The notes: generated by a model not told the origin, from the sequence alone. Shown: positions 34,466-43,147, counted from the stretch's first letter. The stretch is 64,000 bases of DNA from Priestia abyssalis (GCF_002019595.1 NZ_KV917369.1:4880326-4944325); one strand, 5' to 3'. Translations and numbers: made by a program.

Positions 34466-35550
34466 TAATTGAAAGTAATGTTTTTTACTGTCTCTTCATC
34501 TAATCGTTTAATCACTTCCACAATGAGCTTCACCGCATTTTCATAATCATCCCGGTGAAGCATCGCTGCATGGGAGTGAATGTATCGCGTAGCAATAGTA
34601 ATGGACAAGGCAGGTACTCCGTTTGCTGAAACGTGGATAGCACCTGAGTCTGTACCGCCGCCTGCCATGGAATCGAATTGATATGGAATATTCAATTCAT
34701 CAGCTGTATCCGTCACAAAATCACGTAAGCCCTTATGAGAAACCATGGAAGCATCATATAAAATGATTTGCGGGCCTTTGCCCATTTTCCCCATCGCTTC
34801 TTTCTCGGATACGCCAGGTGTGTCTCCCGCAATCCCAACATCTACACCAAACGCAATGTCAGGCTGAATAAAGTTCGCTGACGTTTTCGCGCCGCGCAGT
34901 CCCACTTCTTCTTGAACAGTCCCGACACCGTAGACAATATTCGGGTGATCTGTACCTTTTAATTGCTTTAAAACATCGATAGCAATAGCACAACCTATGC
35001 GGTTGTCCCACGCTTTCGCCAACAACATTTTTTCATTATTTAATACAGTGAATTCAAAATAAGGGACAACTTGATCGCCCGGTCGGATACCCCACTCCAT
35101 CGCTTCCTCTTTGCTGGATGCTCCAATATCGATGAACATATCTTTTATTTCAACCGGCTTTTTACGTGCTTCCGGCGATAAAATATGAGGCGGTTTGGAA
35201 CCAATAACTCCTGTCACATCTCCCTTTTTCGTCACAACCGTCACACGCTGGGCAAGCATCACTTGAGACCACCAGCCGCCAACTGTCTGAAAACGAAGGA
35301 ATCCTTTATCATCAATTTGGGTAATCATAAAGCCCACTTCATCCAAGTGACCGGCGACCATGATTTTGGGGCCATTTTCTTTCCCTGTTTTTTTAGCGAT
35401 TAAGCTTCCTAACCCATCTGTTGTCACTTCATCCGCATAAGGTTCAATATACTTTTTCATCACGTCGCGCGGTTCACGTTCATTTCCCGGAATCCCTTTG
35501 GCATCTGTCAAATCCTTGAGCATTGTCAATGTTTCATCCAATTTCTCCAT
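34465..35550 (-). CDS. ysdC: M42-family metallo-aminopeptidase YsdC
   Basis: A 361-residue dinuclear zinc aminopeptidase or glucanase-like enzyme of the M42 family, forming large cytosolic shells in relatives. The metal ligands are visible in AGHLDEVGFM, AWDNRIGCAIAIDVL, VQEEVGLRGAKT, DVGIAGDTPG and the C-terminal YIHSHAAM. ATG 35550 aligns with B. subtilis YsdC; GGAGG is 12 bases upstream, and an in-frame ATG at 35559 lies only three bases after it, so the exact start is uncertain. The true substrate is unknown. Confidence 0.92.
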   Translation of the reverse strand: MEKLDETLTMLKDLTDAKGIPGNEREPRDVMKKYIEPYADEVTTDGLGSLIAKKTGKENGPKIMVAGHLDEVGFMITQIDDKGFLRFQTVGGWWSQVMLAQRVTVVTKKGDVTGVIGSKPPHILSPEARKKPVEIKDMFIDIGASSKEEAMEWGIRPGDQVVPYFEFTVLNNEKMLLAKAWDNRIGCAIAIDVLKQLKGTDHPNIVYGVGTVQEEVGLRGAKTSANFIQPDIAFGVDVGIAGDTPGVSEKEAMGKMGKGPQIILYDASMVSHKGLRDFVTDTADELNIPYQFDSMAGGGTDSGAIHVSANGVPALSITIATRYIHSHAAMLHRDDYENAVKLIVEVIKRLDEETVKNITFN

Positions 35551-35619
35551 AATATACATAAACCTCCTTATTGAACACACATTACTAATATTATACAGAA
35601 CTATCACTTAAAAAACGAA

Positions 35620-36108
35620 TTAGTAGCCTTGCTCTTGCCTTTGAAAGTTTACTTCGTTTTTCGCAACATACGCTCGCTTCACATCTTCTGTGGAAAACCC
35701 GAGCAATTCACCTAATATTAAGTATTGCGAAAACATGTTAATGTATGTATCTTGTGACATATTTGTTTGAAAATGCGAGACGCACTCATATACTTTTAAA
35801 AATTGTTCTGTTAATGTGTGATTCATTTTTGCTGTCGGAATGTTGATGTGTTCCTCGATTTTCAACTCAAGGCCAAGAGATAATAGGAAGTGGATACCAT
35901 CTACATATTCTTCTAAAATGGTTTCATTCGCTGCCGGCGGCTTCACGCTCCAAAACTTAAAGCAGCGTGTTTCATTTGCAAGCTCCCCCACCTCTACTAA
36001 TAAAGCTAAAATTTTTCGTTCCACTAATCTCTCTTGCTGCAGCCCATGCTTCTCCTCAATATGCTGATCGAGCTGTCTCTGCATCTCGAATAACTGTTCA
36101 AAATTCAT
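35620..36108 (-). CDS. Dimeric all-alpha dUTP diphosphatase
   Basis: A 162-residue member of the MazG-like dimeric dUTPase group, which hydrolyses dUTP (and usually dUDP) to dUMP and keeps uracil out of DNA. The two metal-binding helices are seen as LLVEVGELANETRCFKFW (around residue 42) and ILEEYVDGIHFLLSLG (around 66), an ExxE plus ExxD arrangement. ATG 36108 follows GAAGGAGC. It lies 70 bp upstream of ysdC on the same strand. It is unrelated to the trimeric dUTPases that B. subtilis carries on prophages. Confidence 0.85.
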   Translation of the reverse strand: MNFEQLFEMQRQLDQHIEEKHGLQQERLVERKILALLVEVGELANETRCFKFWSVKPPAANETILEEYVDGIHFLLSLGLELKIEEHINIPTAKMNHTLTEQFLKVYECVSHFQTNMSQDTYINMFSQYLILGELLGFSTEDVKRAYVAKNEVNFQRQEQGY

Positions 36109-36187
36109 CCTATTTGCTCCTTCTTTCAATAATGATAAGTCCTAACATTAATTTGGTCTGGGCCCTTTTTTAAGCTTTTGGGGTTTC

Positions 36188-36266
36188 CCATCTTGAATAA
36201 ACGAAAAAGGTCTTCGTATAAGCGGCTGGCAAGAGCCCGAAGGGAGCTTGCCAGCCGCTTATGCGT
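36188..36266. repeat. Dispersed hairpin repeat, copy D
   Basis: CATCTTGAATAA, GTCTTCGTATAAGCGGCTGGCAAGAGCCC and the right arm CTTGCCAGCCGCTTAT. The arms 36218-36233 and 36247-36262 pair perfectly over 16 bases. Confidence 0.85.
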
Positions 36267-36309
36267 AACTCATTTGATGTGTATGTTTTTTATACACACC
36301 AAATGAGTT
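36267..36309. terminator. Second hairpin adjoining repeat copy D
   Basis: AACTCATTTG and TGTGTAT pair with ATACACA and AAATGAGTT around a T-rich loop. It lies between the divergent dUTPase and ysdB genes, so it ends neither known gene. Confidence 0.5.
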
Positions 36310-36342
36310 ATGTAATAAAATTATAGCAAATCGGAGGAAACT

Positions 36343-36368
36343 TGAAACCTTTTGAGAATTTCTACGTA
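36343..36368 (+). promoter_or_regulatory. Sigma-W-type promoter of ysdB
   Basis: TGAAAC (36343-36348), exactly 16 bases, then CGTA (36365-36368), the consensus of extracytoplasmic-function sigma W promoters in Bacillus. It is 33 bases upstream of the ysdB start. B. subtilis ysdB is a known sigma-W target. Confidence 0.85.
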
Positions 36369-36401
36369 AAGTAGAGAAATATGGAATAAGGAGGGACAAG
36401 A

Positions 36402-36782
36402 ATGATTGTTGTGCTATTGCGTCTGCTCATTATCGCCGCTTTTTTCTATCTTATTTATAAAGCGGTTCGTTACTTTACCGATCCCATGCGAAAACTTGAA
36501 CATGCACATGAGAAAAAAGAATTTCGCCTCCTGGATGAAAAGGGAAATGTTCGCAAAAACTTTTTGCTCACATATAAAGGGGTATTATTTGAAGGAGAAA
36601 AATATTTAGGAACTACTCCTGACTCATTTGAGGTCATTTCAATTATTATCTCTATCCGTGATACAGAAAAGTTGGAAGGACTCTCACGCGTTGATTTTTC
36701 AAGAATTGAACAAGAAGTGCAATTTTTATATCCTTACGCCAAGCTGGAGTGGAAAAGTCCCATCAAAGAGTTCCTTCAATGA
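36402..36782 (+). CDS. ysdB: Sigma-W pathway protein YsdB
   Basis: A 126-residue protein with one N-terminal membrane helix (MIVVLLRLLIIAAFFYLIY) and a soluble cytosolic-size remainder containing KEFRLLDEKGNVRKNFLLTYKG and a hydrophobic C-terminal core. Its function is unknown; the name follows B. subtilis. ATG 36402 follows AAGGAGGGAC. It is plus-strand against its neighbours and has its own sigma-W-type promoter, so an envelope-stress role is inferred from regulation. A GAGAAGAGCCAAGCC hairpin at 36780-36823 ends the transcript. Confidence 0.9.
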   Translation: MIVVLLRLLIIAAFFYLIYKAVRYFTDPMRKLEHAHEKKEFRLLDEKGNVRKNFLLTYKGVLFEGEKYLGTTPDSFEVISIIISIRDTEKLEGLSRVDFSRIEQEVQFLYPYAKLEWKSPIKEFLQ

Positions 36783-36825
36783 GAAGAGCCAAGCCATAAA
36801 AATATATGGCTTGGCTCTTCTCAGC
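36780..36825 (+). terminator. Terminator of ysdB
   Basis: GAGAAGAGCCAAGCCATA and TATGGCTTGGCTCTTCTC form an 18-bp stem around a short AAAAA-type loop immediately after the stop codon. The T-tract is short. Confidence 0.7.
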
Positions 36826-36933
36826 TGAATCGTGATCAAGAATTAGTGAAAATCCATAATCCGTTGACGATTCGTTGTTGAAGACTTCGGAATACAATAT
36901 ACCTTTATTGCTTTTTCACTTGAAACTAATTTC

Positions 36934-37194
36934 TTATAACAAGATAAATAAAAGAAAAATATGAATAATGGCAATGAGCGGAAGACCCACTTTGAATTGC
37001 AAATGCTTTGTTTTATGGCGAAACATGTGCATTCCTAAAGCTGACCCAACGGCACCTCCAGCTAATGAACAAAGCCAGATAGTGGACTCTTTAATTCGCC
37101 ACTGGCGATTTTTCGCCCTGTTTTTATCGACAACCATCAGTGTGATTCCCGCTATGTTGACACATAGATAATAAACTAGCCAAAAATCCTTCAT
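36934..37194 (-). CDS. ysdA: DUF1294 membrane protein YsdA
   Basis: An 86-residue membrane protein of the DUF1294 family with three hydrophobic segments and the family motif MHMFRHKTKHLQFKVGLPL after SLAGGAVGSALG. The function is unknown. ATG 37194 follows AAAGGAGC; an open extension to 37224 reaches into the rplT terminator. It lies downstream of the infC-rpmI-rplT operon as in B. subtilis. Confidence 0.9.
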   Translation of the reverse strand: MKDFWLVYYLCVNIAGITLMVVDKNRAKNRQWRIKESTIWLCSLAGGAVGSALGMHMFRHKTKHLQFKVGLPLIAIIHIFLLFILL

Positions 37195-37233
37195 CCTGTA
37201 TGCTCCTTTAGGGGAATTGTCCATATAACGAGG

Positions 37234-37266
37234 AAAAGCCTCCTTCTTTGAAAGAAGGAGGCTTTT
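37234..37266 (-). terminator. Terminator of infC-rpmI-rplT
   Basis: AAAAGCCTCCTTCTTT and AAAGAAGGAGGCTTTT form a 16-bp stem directly after the rplT stop. Confidence 0.9.
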
Positions 37267-37269
37267 GAA

Positions 37270-37626
37270 TTATTTCAAGTTGCTTTTTGCAACTGTTGCT
37301 AATTCAGCGAATGCTTTTTCATCGCTAACAGCTAGCTCAGCTAACATTTTACGGTTAACTTCGATACCAGCTACTTTTAAACCGTGCATTAAACGGCTGT
37401 AAGAAAGACCGTTCATACGAGCAGCAGCGTTGATACGAGTGATCCATAATTTACGGAAGTCGCGTTTTTTCTGGCGACGGTCACGGTAAGCATACATTAA
37501 AGATTTCATTACTTGCTGGTTAGCAACTTTGTATAATGTATGTTTAGAACCGAAATAACCTTTTGCTAATTTTAAAACTTTTTTACGACGTTTGCGTGTT
37601 ACTGTACCGCCTTTTACACGTGGCAT
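37270..37626 (-). CDS. rplT: 50S ribosomal protein L20
   Basis: A basic 118-residue protein needed early in 50S assembly; it also represses its own operon by binding the leader RNA. It starts PRVKGGTVTRKRRKKVLKLAKGY and has GYFGSKHTLYKVA and NGLSYSRLMHGLKVAGIEVNRKMLAELA, all typical. ATG 37626 has AGGAGGGAAAC upstream. Last in the infC-rpmI-rplT operon. Confidence 0.99.
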   Translation of the reverse strand: MPRVKGGTVTRKRRKKVLKLAKGYFGSKHTLYKVANQQVMKSLMYAYRDRRQKKRDFRKLWITRINAAARMNGLSYSRLMHGLKVAGIEVNRKMLAELAVSDEKAFAELATVAKSNLK

Positions 37627-37664
37627 AGTTGTTTCCCTCCTGTATTGTCTATCTTAAACCGAAA

Positions 37665-37865
37665 TTATTTCATGTTAACTAATAAGAAACGGATGCGTTT
37701 GTAATCGCCTGTGCTTACTACAGCACCTTTGCGAAGTTTACGCTTTTGCTTTGTTGATTTGTTAGCAAATAAGTGGCTTGTGTAAGCATGAGAACGTTTA
37801 AGCTTACCAGATCCAGTTTTCTTGAAACGCTTTGCAGCGCCGCGGTGAGTTTTCATTTTTGGCAT
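37665..37865 (-). CDS. rpmI: 50S ribosomal protein L35
   Basis: A 66-residue basic ribosomal protein with PKMKTHRGAAKRFKKTGSGK and AYTSHLFANKSTKQKRKLRK. ATG 37865 follows GAGGAGGAAC. It lies between infC and rplT. Confidence 0.99.
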   Translation of the reverse strand: MPKMKTHRGAAKRFKKTGSGKLKRSHAYTSHLFANKSTKQKRKLRKGAVVSTGDYKRIRFLLVNMK

Positions 37866-37883
37866 GATGTGTTCCTCCTCGTC

Positions 37884-38402
37884 TTATTGCTTTTCATTTT
37901 TTGGTGCTAAAACTAAGAACATGCTGCGTCCGTCCATTTTAGGAGCAGCCTCTATTGATCCTACATCCGCACAAGCTTCTGAGAAACGGTCAAGTACTCG
38001 CTGACCGATTTCCTTATGCGTAATTGCACGACCCTTAAAGCGAATGCTCGCTTTCACTTTATCGCCTTTTTCAAGGAACTTACGCGCATTGCGAAGTTTC
38101 GTATCAAAGTCATGCTGGTCGATTGTCGGACTTAAACGAACTTCTTTTAAGCTGATAATCTTTTGATTTTTACGAGCTTCCTTATCTTTCTTCTGTTGCT
38201 CGAAGCGGAATTTACCGTAATCCATAATTCGGCATACCGGCGGTTTCGCATTTGGAGCAACCATCACAAGATCCTGATTTACTCGCACAGCAATTTCTAA
38301 TGCTTCTTGCTTCGTTTTAATTCCTAATTGTTCCCCGTTTTGGTCGATTAAACGAACTTCGCGGGCACGAATGCCCTCGTTCACCATCATATCCTTGCTA
38401 AT
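37884..38402 (-). CDS. infC: Translation initiation factor IF-3 with AUU start codon
   Basis: Binds the 30S subunit and proofreads initiator tRNA and start codons. I place the start at the non-standard ATT at 38402-38400 (ISKDMMVNEGIR), because GGAGGTGG precedes it at the right distance and because infC genes characteristically use AUU so that IF-3 can repress its own translation. The 172-residue product has the N domain to about 75, the lysine-rich linker, and the C domain ending in KMDGRSMFLVLAPK. A longer ATG frame to 38495 would run through the leader terminator and is rejected. Confidence 0.95.
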   Translation of the reverse strand: MSKDMMVNEGIRAREVRLIDQNGEQLGIKTKQEALEIAVRVNQDLVMVAPNAKPPVCRIMDYGKFRFEQQKKDKEARKNQKIISLKEVRLSPTIDQHDFDTKLRNARKFLEKGDKVKASIRFKGRAITHKEIGQRVLDRFSEACADVGSIEAAPKMDGRSMFLVLAPKNEKQ

Positions 38403-38465
38403 AAGTAGCCACCTCCAAGGTTTTATCGTCGAATACATGGTTTGAGCAGCCGCACGCCAGCCCAC

Positions 38466-38610
38466 AAAAAAAGTGTGGGCACATACTGCACCCACACTTT
38501 ATATTTACAAATAAGTAAATAGTCAAATTCATACCTGCCAACTGCTGCATGCGTCAATCAGGTGAGAAGCGGGTGCTTCTGCTTTTACACAAACAAGTAT
38601 TCAATTACCT
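38466..38610 (-). ncRNA. L20 autoregulatory leader with terminator, upstream of infC
   Basis: Read on the minus strand the leader contains GAAGCACCCGCTTCTCACCTG, CAGTTGGCAGGTATG and then AAAGTGTGGG / CCCACACTTTTTTT. The first two are the conserved segments of the Bacillus L20 leader, which mimics the L20 site on 23S rRNA; the last is an intrinsic terminator (38500-38466). L20 excess is expected to promote termination. Confidence 0.9.
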
Positions 38611-38741
38611 TTCAGAATTGTAACATGCTTATCCAGCTATGTCAATTAAGAAAGCTACTCTAATCGCAACAAAAATAATTCTAACAGAATTATTGTATCA
38701 GCGCAATAACTTTTTTTCTTTTAGATTGTTTTCGTAAACAT

Positions 38742-38778
38742 TGTTACTTTTGGACCGTGACACGGTCTAAAAGTAACA
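38742..38778 (-). terminator. Long hairpin downstream of thrS
   Basis: TGTTACTTTTGGACCG pairs with CGGTCTAAAAGTAACA around a five-base loop, and an outer AGATTGTT / AACAATCT stem (38722-38729 with 38781-38788) extends it. It ends the thrS transcript or separates it from infC; there is no clear T-tract. Confidence 0.55.
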
Positions 38779-38806
38779 GCAACAATCTTTGAGAAAAGAG
38801 CCTTTT

Positions 38807-40738
38807 TTATCTTGCTACCTCTTGTTTTAACAAAGAAATAAATTGTTCAAAGTCAATTGTCTCTGACTTTTGCTCACCATATTTACGCACGTTTACCGCG
38901 CCTTCTTCCACCTCTTTATCGCCCACTACAAGCATGTAAGGTATTTTTTGCATTTGCGCTTCACGGATTTTGTAGCCGATTTTTTCGTCACGCTCGTCTA
39001 ATTCTACACGGAAGCCTTCAAGCTGTAGTTTTTCTTGGACTTGTTTCGCATATTCCAAGTGTACCCCAGGGGATACAGGGATCACCTGTACTTGAACCGG
39101 CGCTAACCAAGTCGGGAACGCCCCTTTATATTCTTCGATTAAAAACGCAACAAAGCGTTCCATCGTCGATACAACACCTCGGTGGATAACAACCGGACGA
39201 TGCTGCTTGCCGTCTTCTCCCACATAAGTCAAATCGAAACGCTCTGGCTGCAAGAAATCCAGCTGTACTGTTGATAATGTTTCATCCTTGCCAAGTGCTG
39301 TACGAACTTGAACATCGAGCTTCGGACCATAGAATGCAGCTTCGCCCTCTGCTTCATAATAGTCTAAACCAAGTTCATCCATCGCTTCCTTCAGCATGCC
39401 TTGTGCCTTTGCCCACATTGCATCATCATCATAATACTTTTCTGTGTCTTGAGGGTCACGGTAAGATAAGCGGAAAGTATAATCATTTAAGCCAAAATCT
39501 TTATAGACCTCCAACACTAAGTTAACGACACGCTTAAACTCATCCTTGATTTGATCCGGACGCACAAAAATATGAGCGTCGTTCAATGTCATCCCGCGTA
39601 CACGCTGAAGCCCCGATAATGCACCTGACATTTCATAACGGTGCATTGTACCAAGCTCAGCAATACGAATCGGCAATTGGCGATAGCTGTGAATTTCATT
39701 TTTGTAAACCATCATATGGTGAGGACAGTTCATTGGGCGAAGAACAAGCTGTTCATTGTCCATTTCCATCGCCGGGAACATGCCTTCCTGATAATGCCCC
39801 CAGTGACCGGAAGTTTTATAAAGTTCGACACTTCCCAATACCGGTGTATATACATGCTGATAACCTAGACGTTCTTCTTTATCCACAATGTAACGTTCAA
39901 TGACGCGGCGAATCGCGGCACCTTTCGGAAGCCATAATGGAAGGCCTTGTCCCACTTTTTGAGAGTTGGTAAATAAGTTCAACTCTTTTCCAAGTTTGCG
40001 GTGATCGCGCTCTTTTGCCTCTTCTAATAAACGAAGATGCTCCGCTAAATCTTCTTTTTTGAAGAAAGCTGTACCGTAAATGCGCTGAAGCATTTTGTTT
40101 TTGCTGTCACCGCGCCAGTACGCACCGGCAATGCTTAACAACTTGAATTCTTTGATTTTGCCTGTTGACGGAACGTGAACCCCGCGGCAAAGATCGAAAA
40201 ATTCGCCTTGTTCATAAATTGACAACGTTTCACCAGCAGGAATCACTTCAATCAGCTCAAGCTTCAGGTTATCGCCAAGCTCTTCGTAAAGCTTTATTGC
40301 ATCTTCACGAGACACTTCTTTACGAACGATTTCCAAGTTTTCGTTTACAATCTTTTTCATTTCTTTTTCAATGTTGGCCAGATCTTCTGGAGTAATTGAC
40401 TCTTCCATATCAATGTCATAATAGAAACCATTTTCAATAACAGGACCAATCCCCAACTTCACATCTTTATATAAACGTTTAATCGCTTGAGCCATTAGAT
40501 GAGCTGTACTATGGCGCATGATTTCCAGTGCATCTTTTGTATCTTGTGTGACAATCTCAATCGCTCCGTCTTCTTGAAGCGGTGTACGTAAATCGACAAG
40601 TTCACCGTTCCATTTTCCAGCGATGGATTTTTTCTTTAATCCCGGGCTGATCGAACCGGCAATGTCTTCTGTTGTCGAACCTTTCGGAAACTCCTTTACA
40701 GCACCATCTGGAAATGAAATTTTAATCATATCAGACAT
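38807..40738 (-). CDS. thrS: Threonine-tRNA ligase
   Basis: A 643-residue class II synthetase that charges tRNA-Thr. Domain order: TGS (1-63), the SAD editing domain with HSTAHLMAQAIKRLY and DLCRGVHVPSTG, the catalytic core with zinc ligands around MNCPHHM (Cys and His) and PVVIHRGVVSTMERFVAFL (motif 3), and a C-terminal anticodon-binding domain. ATG 40738 follows AAAAGGAGTG. Upstream is a T-box. Confidence 0.98.
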   Translation of the reverse strand: MSDMIKISFPDGAVKEFPKGSTTEDIAGSISPGLKKKSIAGKWNGELVDLRTPLQEDGAIEIVTQDTKDALEIMRHSTAHLMAQAIKRLYKDVKLGIGPVIENGFYYDIDMEESITPEDLANIEKEMKKIVNENLEIVRKEVSREDAIKLYEELGDNLKLELIEVIPAGETLSIYEQGEFFDLCRGVHVPSTGKIKEFKLLSIAGAYWRGDSKNKMLQRIYGTAFFKKEDLAEHLRLLEEAKERDHRKLGKELNLFTNSQKVGQGLPLWLPKGAAIRRVIERYIVDKEERLGYQHVYTPVLGSVELYKTSGHWGHYQEGMFPAMEMDNEQLVLRPMNCPHHMMVYKNEIHSYRQLPIRIAELGTMHRYEMSGALSGLQRVRGMTLNDAHIFVRPDQIKDEFKRVVNLVLEVYKDFGLNDYTFRLSYRDPQDTEKYYDDDAMWAKAQGMLKEAMDELGLDYYEAEGEAAFYGPKLDVQVRTALGKDETLSTVQLDFLQPERFDLTYVGEDGKQHRPVVIHRGVVSTMERFVAFLIEEYKGAFPTWLAPVQVQVIPVSPGVHLEYAKQVQEKLQLEGFRVELDERDEKIGYKIREAQMQKIPYMLVVGDKEVEEGAVNVRKYGEQKSETIDFEQFISLLKQEVAR

Positions 40739-40847
40739 GTTGTTACACTCCTTTTGTTATAAAAAATTCAATAAAAAATGGGAATTACGCTCTTAAAACG
40801 AGTGAAAGAGGACGAATCCCGCTATATCCCTCGTTTGTTGAACAAAT

Positions 40848-41090
40848 AAAAAAACCCGTCCCTAAAAGAAGGGACGAGTATATTTCACTATATCGTGGTT
40901 CCACCCTTGTTCCTGCTTCGGCGAATGATCAGCGGCGAAACAGCTCAAGAATTGATAACGGCAATACCGTCAGTAATTACTGGAATACATTATTCGTTCA
41001 CTACTGAAGTTTAGAGGCGGTAAGTTTATTTTTCGTGTTAGGAAGCTTGCAGCCGTGGCCTCCCTCTCTGTAAACCGTAAAAATACACTC
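40848..41090 (-). ncRNA. T-box leader of thrS (threonine)
   Basis: The minus strand shows the T-box AGGGTGGAACCACG (40907-40894) followed by the terminator CGTCCCTTCTTTTAGGGACG plus T-tract (to 40848). A stem I region upstream includes AAACTTACCGCC, where ACC is a plausible threonine specifier. It fills most of the 412-base gap between thrS and ytxC. Confidence 0.92.
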
Positions 41091-41150
41091 ATGTCCTCAT
41101 CATAACTTTGTATCATATAAGAATATGTGTTCATTATAAGTTCTTTATTT

Positions 41151-42023
41151 CTAGAAATCAACCTCTAGTCCATACTTGTTTTCATATACTAAGTTAAAGT
41201 TTCGCTTCGGACGAATTGTCACGTTTTCTTGAAAAATGTTTTGAATCGTAAAAAAGATGGAATGGGACGGACTGTCCGTATAAATATAAATATGGGAAGG
41301 AGCCATCGCTAAAAGCGGTTGAATCACATGCTCGTCTATGTACAGTGTTTGATGATACGAAACCAATTCTTCCCTGTAATGTTTTCTCTGTTCTTCCTTA
41401 ATTTCTAAAAGCTGCTCATCATAAAAATAAAACTGCTCATCATGCACAACATGAATACAATTTGCTTTAGGGGCTTGGGTGGCAGCCACATGACGGAGCT
41501 GCTCCAATAAGTCTTGATAATCTTGTTCCAACTTATACTCATCGATGCCCAATTCCACATAATACATAAGGCGCTTGACATAATCTTTCAATCGAAATTG
41601 CATAAAAGACTCAAATGTAAAGGTCACATTTCCAATAATGAAGCGTTGTAAAGAGTCTGTGATCAGTTCCTCTTTTGATTGAAAAAAGCCTTTCTTTGGA
41701 ATACCTTCCCGCTCTCCATCCATAACAGAATGAATCATCGCCATAATCTGCAGCCGTTCTTCTTCATCTGTATAAAAAAACATTTCTTGCAGGATACTCA
41801 TCATGATTTCTTGTTCCTTGTACATCAATACATAATCTTTCAATACGGGAATGACTAATTTCTCTATCACGACTTCCTGATTCGAGGACGGGTCAATCGT
41901 CAATAATTTCGGTTCGATTAACTGAAAGCATTGATCCAAATATAATAAAGCGCTTTGACGCGCACATAACCATTCATAAATTATTCGTGCGTCTTTTTCA
42001 CATCGAAAAAATACCTTGATCAA
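41151..42023 (-). CDS. ytxC: Sporulation-associated protein YtxC
   Basis: A 290-residue protein of the YtxC family, found in spore formers between dnaI and thrS; its molecular role is not known. No signal peptide or membrane segment is evident; the middle is helical and acidic (SFMQFRLKDYVKRLMYYVELGIDEYK). The start is TTG 42023, six bases after GGGGGGAT. A terminator for dnaI lies just upstream. Confidence 0.85.
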   Translation of the reverse strand: MIKVFFRCEKDARIIYEWLCARQSALLYLDQCFQLIEPKLLTIDPSSNQEVVIEKLVIPVLKDYVLMYKEQEIMMSILQEMFFYTDEEERLQIMAMIHSVMDGEREGIPKKGFFQSKEELITDSLQRFIIGNVTFTFESFMQFRLKDYVKRLMYYVELGIDEYKLEQDYQDLLEQLRHVAATQAPKANCIHVVHDEQFYFYDEQLLEIKEEQRKHYREELVSYHQTLYIDEHVIQPLLAMAPSHIYIYTDSPSHSIFFTIQNIFQENVTIRPKRNFNLVYENKYGLEVDF

Positions 42024-42080
42024 TCATATCCCCCCTTTAGGACACGCTTATTATTAATATGTATATGGGGGTTTCCGCAA

Positions 42081-42116
42081 AAAATGAGCAAGTATAGGCT
42101 ACTTGCTCATTTTTTA
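42081..42116 (-). terminator. Terminator of dnaI
   Basis: AAATGAGCAAGTA and TACTTGCTCATTTTTT on the minus strand around a short loop, starting at the dnaI stop codon. Confidence 0.85.
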
Positions 42117-43043
42117 CTCTCTTTTATTTCGTCCCGCCGCTTCCACAGGAATAGAAAGAGCTTTAATTCGTTCCATAATTCGTGCCGCTTTGACTTTTTC
42201 TTCCTCTCCCCTCTGTGTATAAGTCAAATGATGTTCCATTTCACTTAAGTTTAAATTGGAGGTGAAAAAAGTCGGTAAATTTTCCAGCATACGAAATTGC
42301 AGAATGGCTCCAAGTACATCGTCTCTCATCCAACTTGTAACTGACTCCGCTCCGATATCATCCAGCATCAACACAGGTGCTTTCTTGACAAATTCAATCT
42401 TTTCATTAAATGTCTGATCTTGAAAGGAACCTTTTAACTCCCTTAAAAATTCCGGTAAATAAACGATAAGGGATCGTACTTTTTGCTCCGCTAACTGATT
42501 GGCAATCGCTCCTAACAAATATGTTTTTCCGACACCGAATGGACCATATAAATAAAGCCCCTTCATTTTCTTGTCAGGATCATAATTTCTTACAAATTCG
42601 TGGGCTAATTTGATGGCTTCAATCCGCCCTTGTTCGATTTCAATATCAGCCAGAGAAGCTCGCAGAATATCTTTGGGTACGTATAGACTTTGAATGAAGG
42701 CTTCCTGCTCTTTTCGCTCATCTTCGCGAACCTTACTTGGACATCGCTCGTACTGCAAATCAATAACCTTTCCCTGAATAACTAAACGGGGTTGATATCC
42801 TTGAAGCATGTTGATACATTTTCCAAGTGATTCACAACGTTCACAGCGCCGGCTTTGTGTCGTGTACTCATACAATTTAATTAAACTTCGATCAAGCATT
42901 TGTTCATCTATCGTTTCTTGATGTTCCTTGATAAAAGCTCTGATATCAGAATCTTTCATCACTTGTTTTTTCAATGATTGAAACCTTTGCTGAAAATCTT
43001 CTTTTTTAACTAAGTCTTGTAAAGCATTATTTATTCGCTGCAC
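42114..43043 (-). CDS. dnaI: Primosomal protein DnaI (helicase loader)
   Basis: AAA+ ATPase of 309 residues that loads the replicative helicase DnaC at the origin and at restart sites. The N-terminal zinc-binding helicase-contact domain has CERCESLGKC (around residue 81); the ATPase has Walker A GLYLYGPFGVGKTYLLGAI (around 165), Walker B VLMLDDIGAES and FTSNLN sensor 1. In B. subtilis dnaB and dnaI are nearly contiguous; here 202 bp with hairpins separate them. Confidence 0.95.
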   Translation of the reverse strand: MQRINNALQDLVKKEDFQQRFQSLKKQVMKDSDIRAFIKEHQETIDEQMLDRSLIKLYEYTTQSRRCERCESLGKCINMLQGYQPRLVIQGKVIDLQYERCPSKVREDERKEQEAFIQSLYVPKDILRASLADIEIEQGRIEAIKLAHEFVRNYDPDKKMKGLYLYGPFGVGKTYLLGAIANQLAEQKVRSLIVYLPEFLRELKGSFQDQTFNEKIEFVKKAPVLMLDDIGAESVTSWMRDDVLGAILQFRMLENLPTFFTSNLNLSEMEHHLTYTQRGEEEKVKAARIMERIKALSIPVEAAGRNKRE

Positions 43044-43086
43044 TTTTCTCTCACCACTTTCTGGTTCATTAATCTAAAGGAAACTT

Positions 43087-43147
43087 CCATCAGTGTGAGT
43101 TTTCCTTCATCACCCACTGATGGTTAGTTAGGCCCGCACGATGCGGG
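43087..43147. repeat. Two hairpins in the dnaB-dnaI gap
   Basis: CCATCAGTG (43087-43095) pairs with CACTGATGG (43115-43123), and CCCGCA pairs with TGCGGG (43133-43147). Neither has a T-tract. The rest of the 202-base gap shows no open frame of note. Confidence 0.55.

Noticed and set aside
37884..38495. Longer ATG-started frame for IF-3 beginning at 38495
   Set aside because: The extra 31 codons run through the L20-leader terminator; the ATT at 38402 has the ribosome binding site and aligns with IF-3 proteins.
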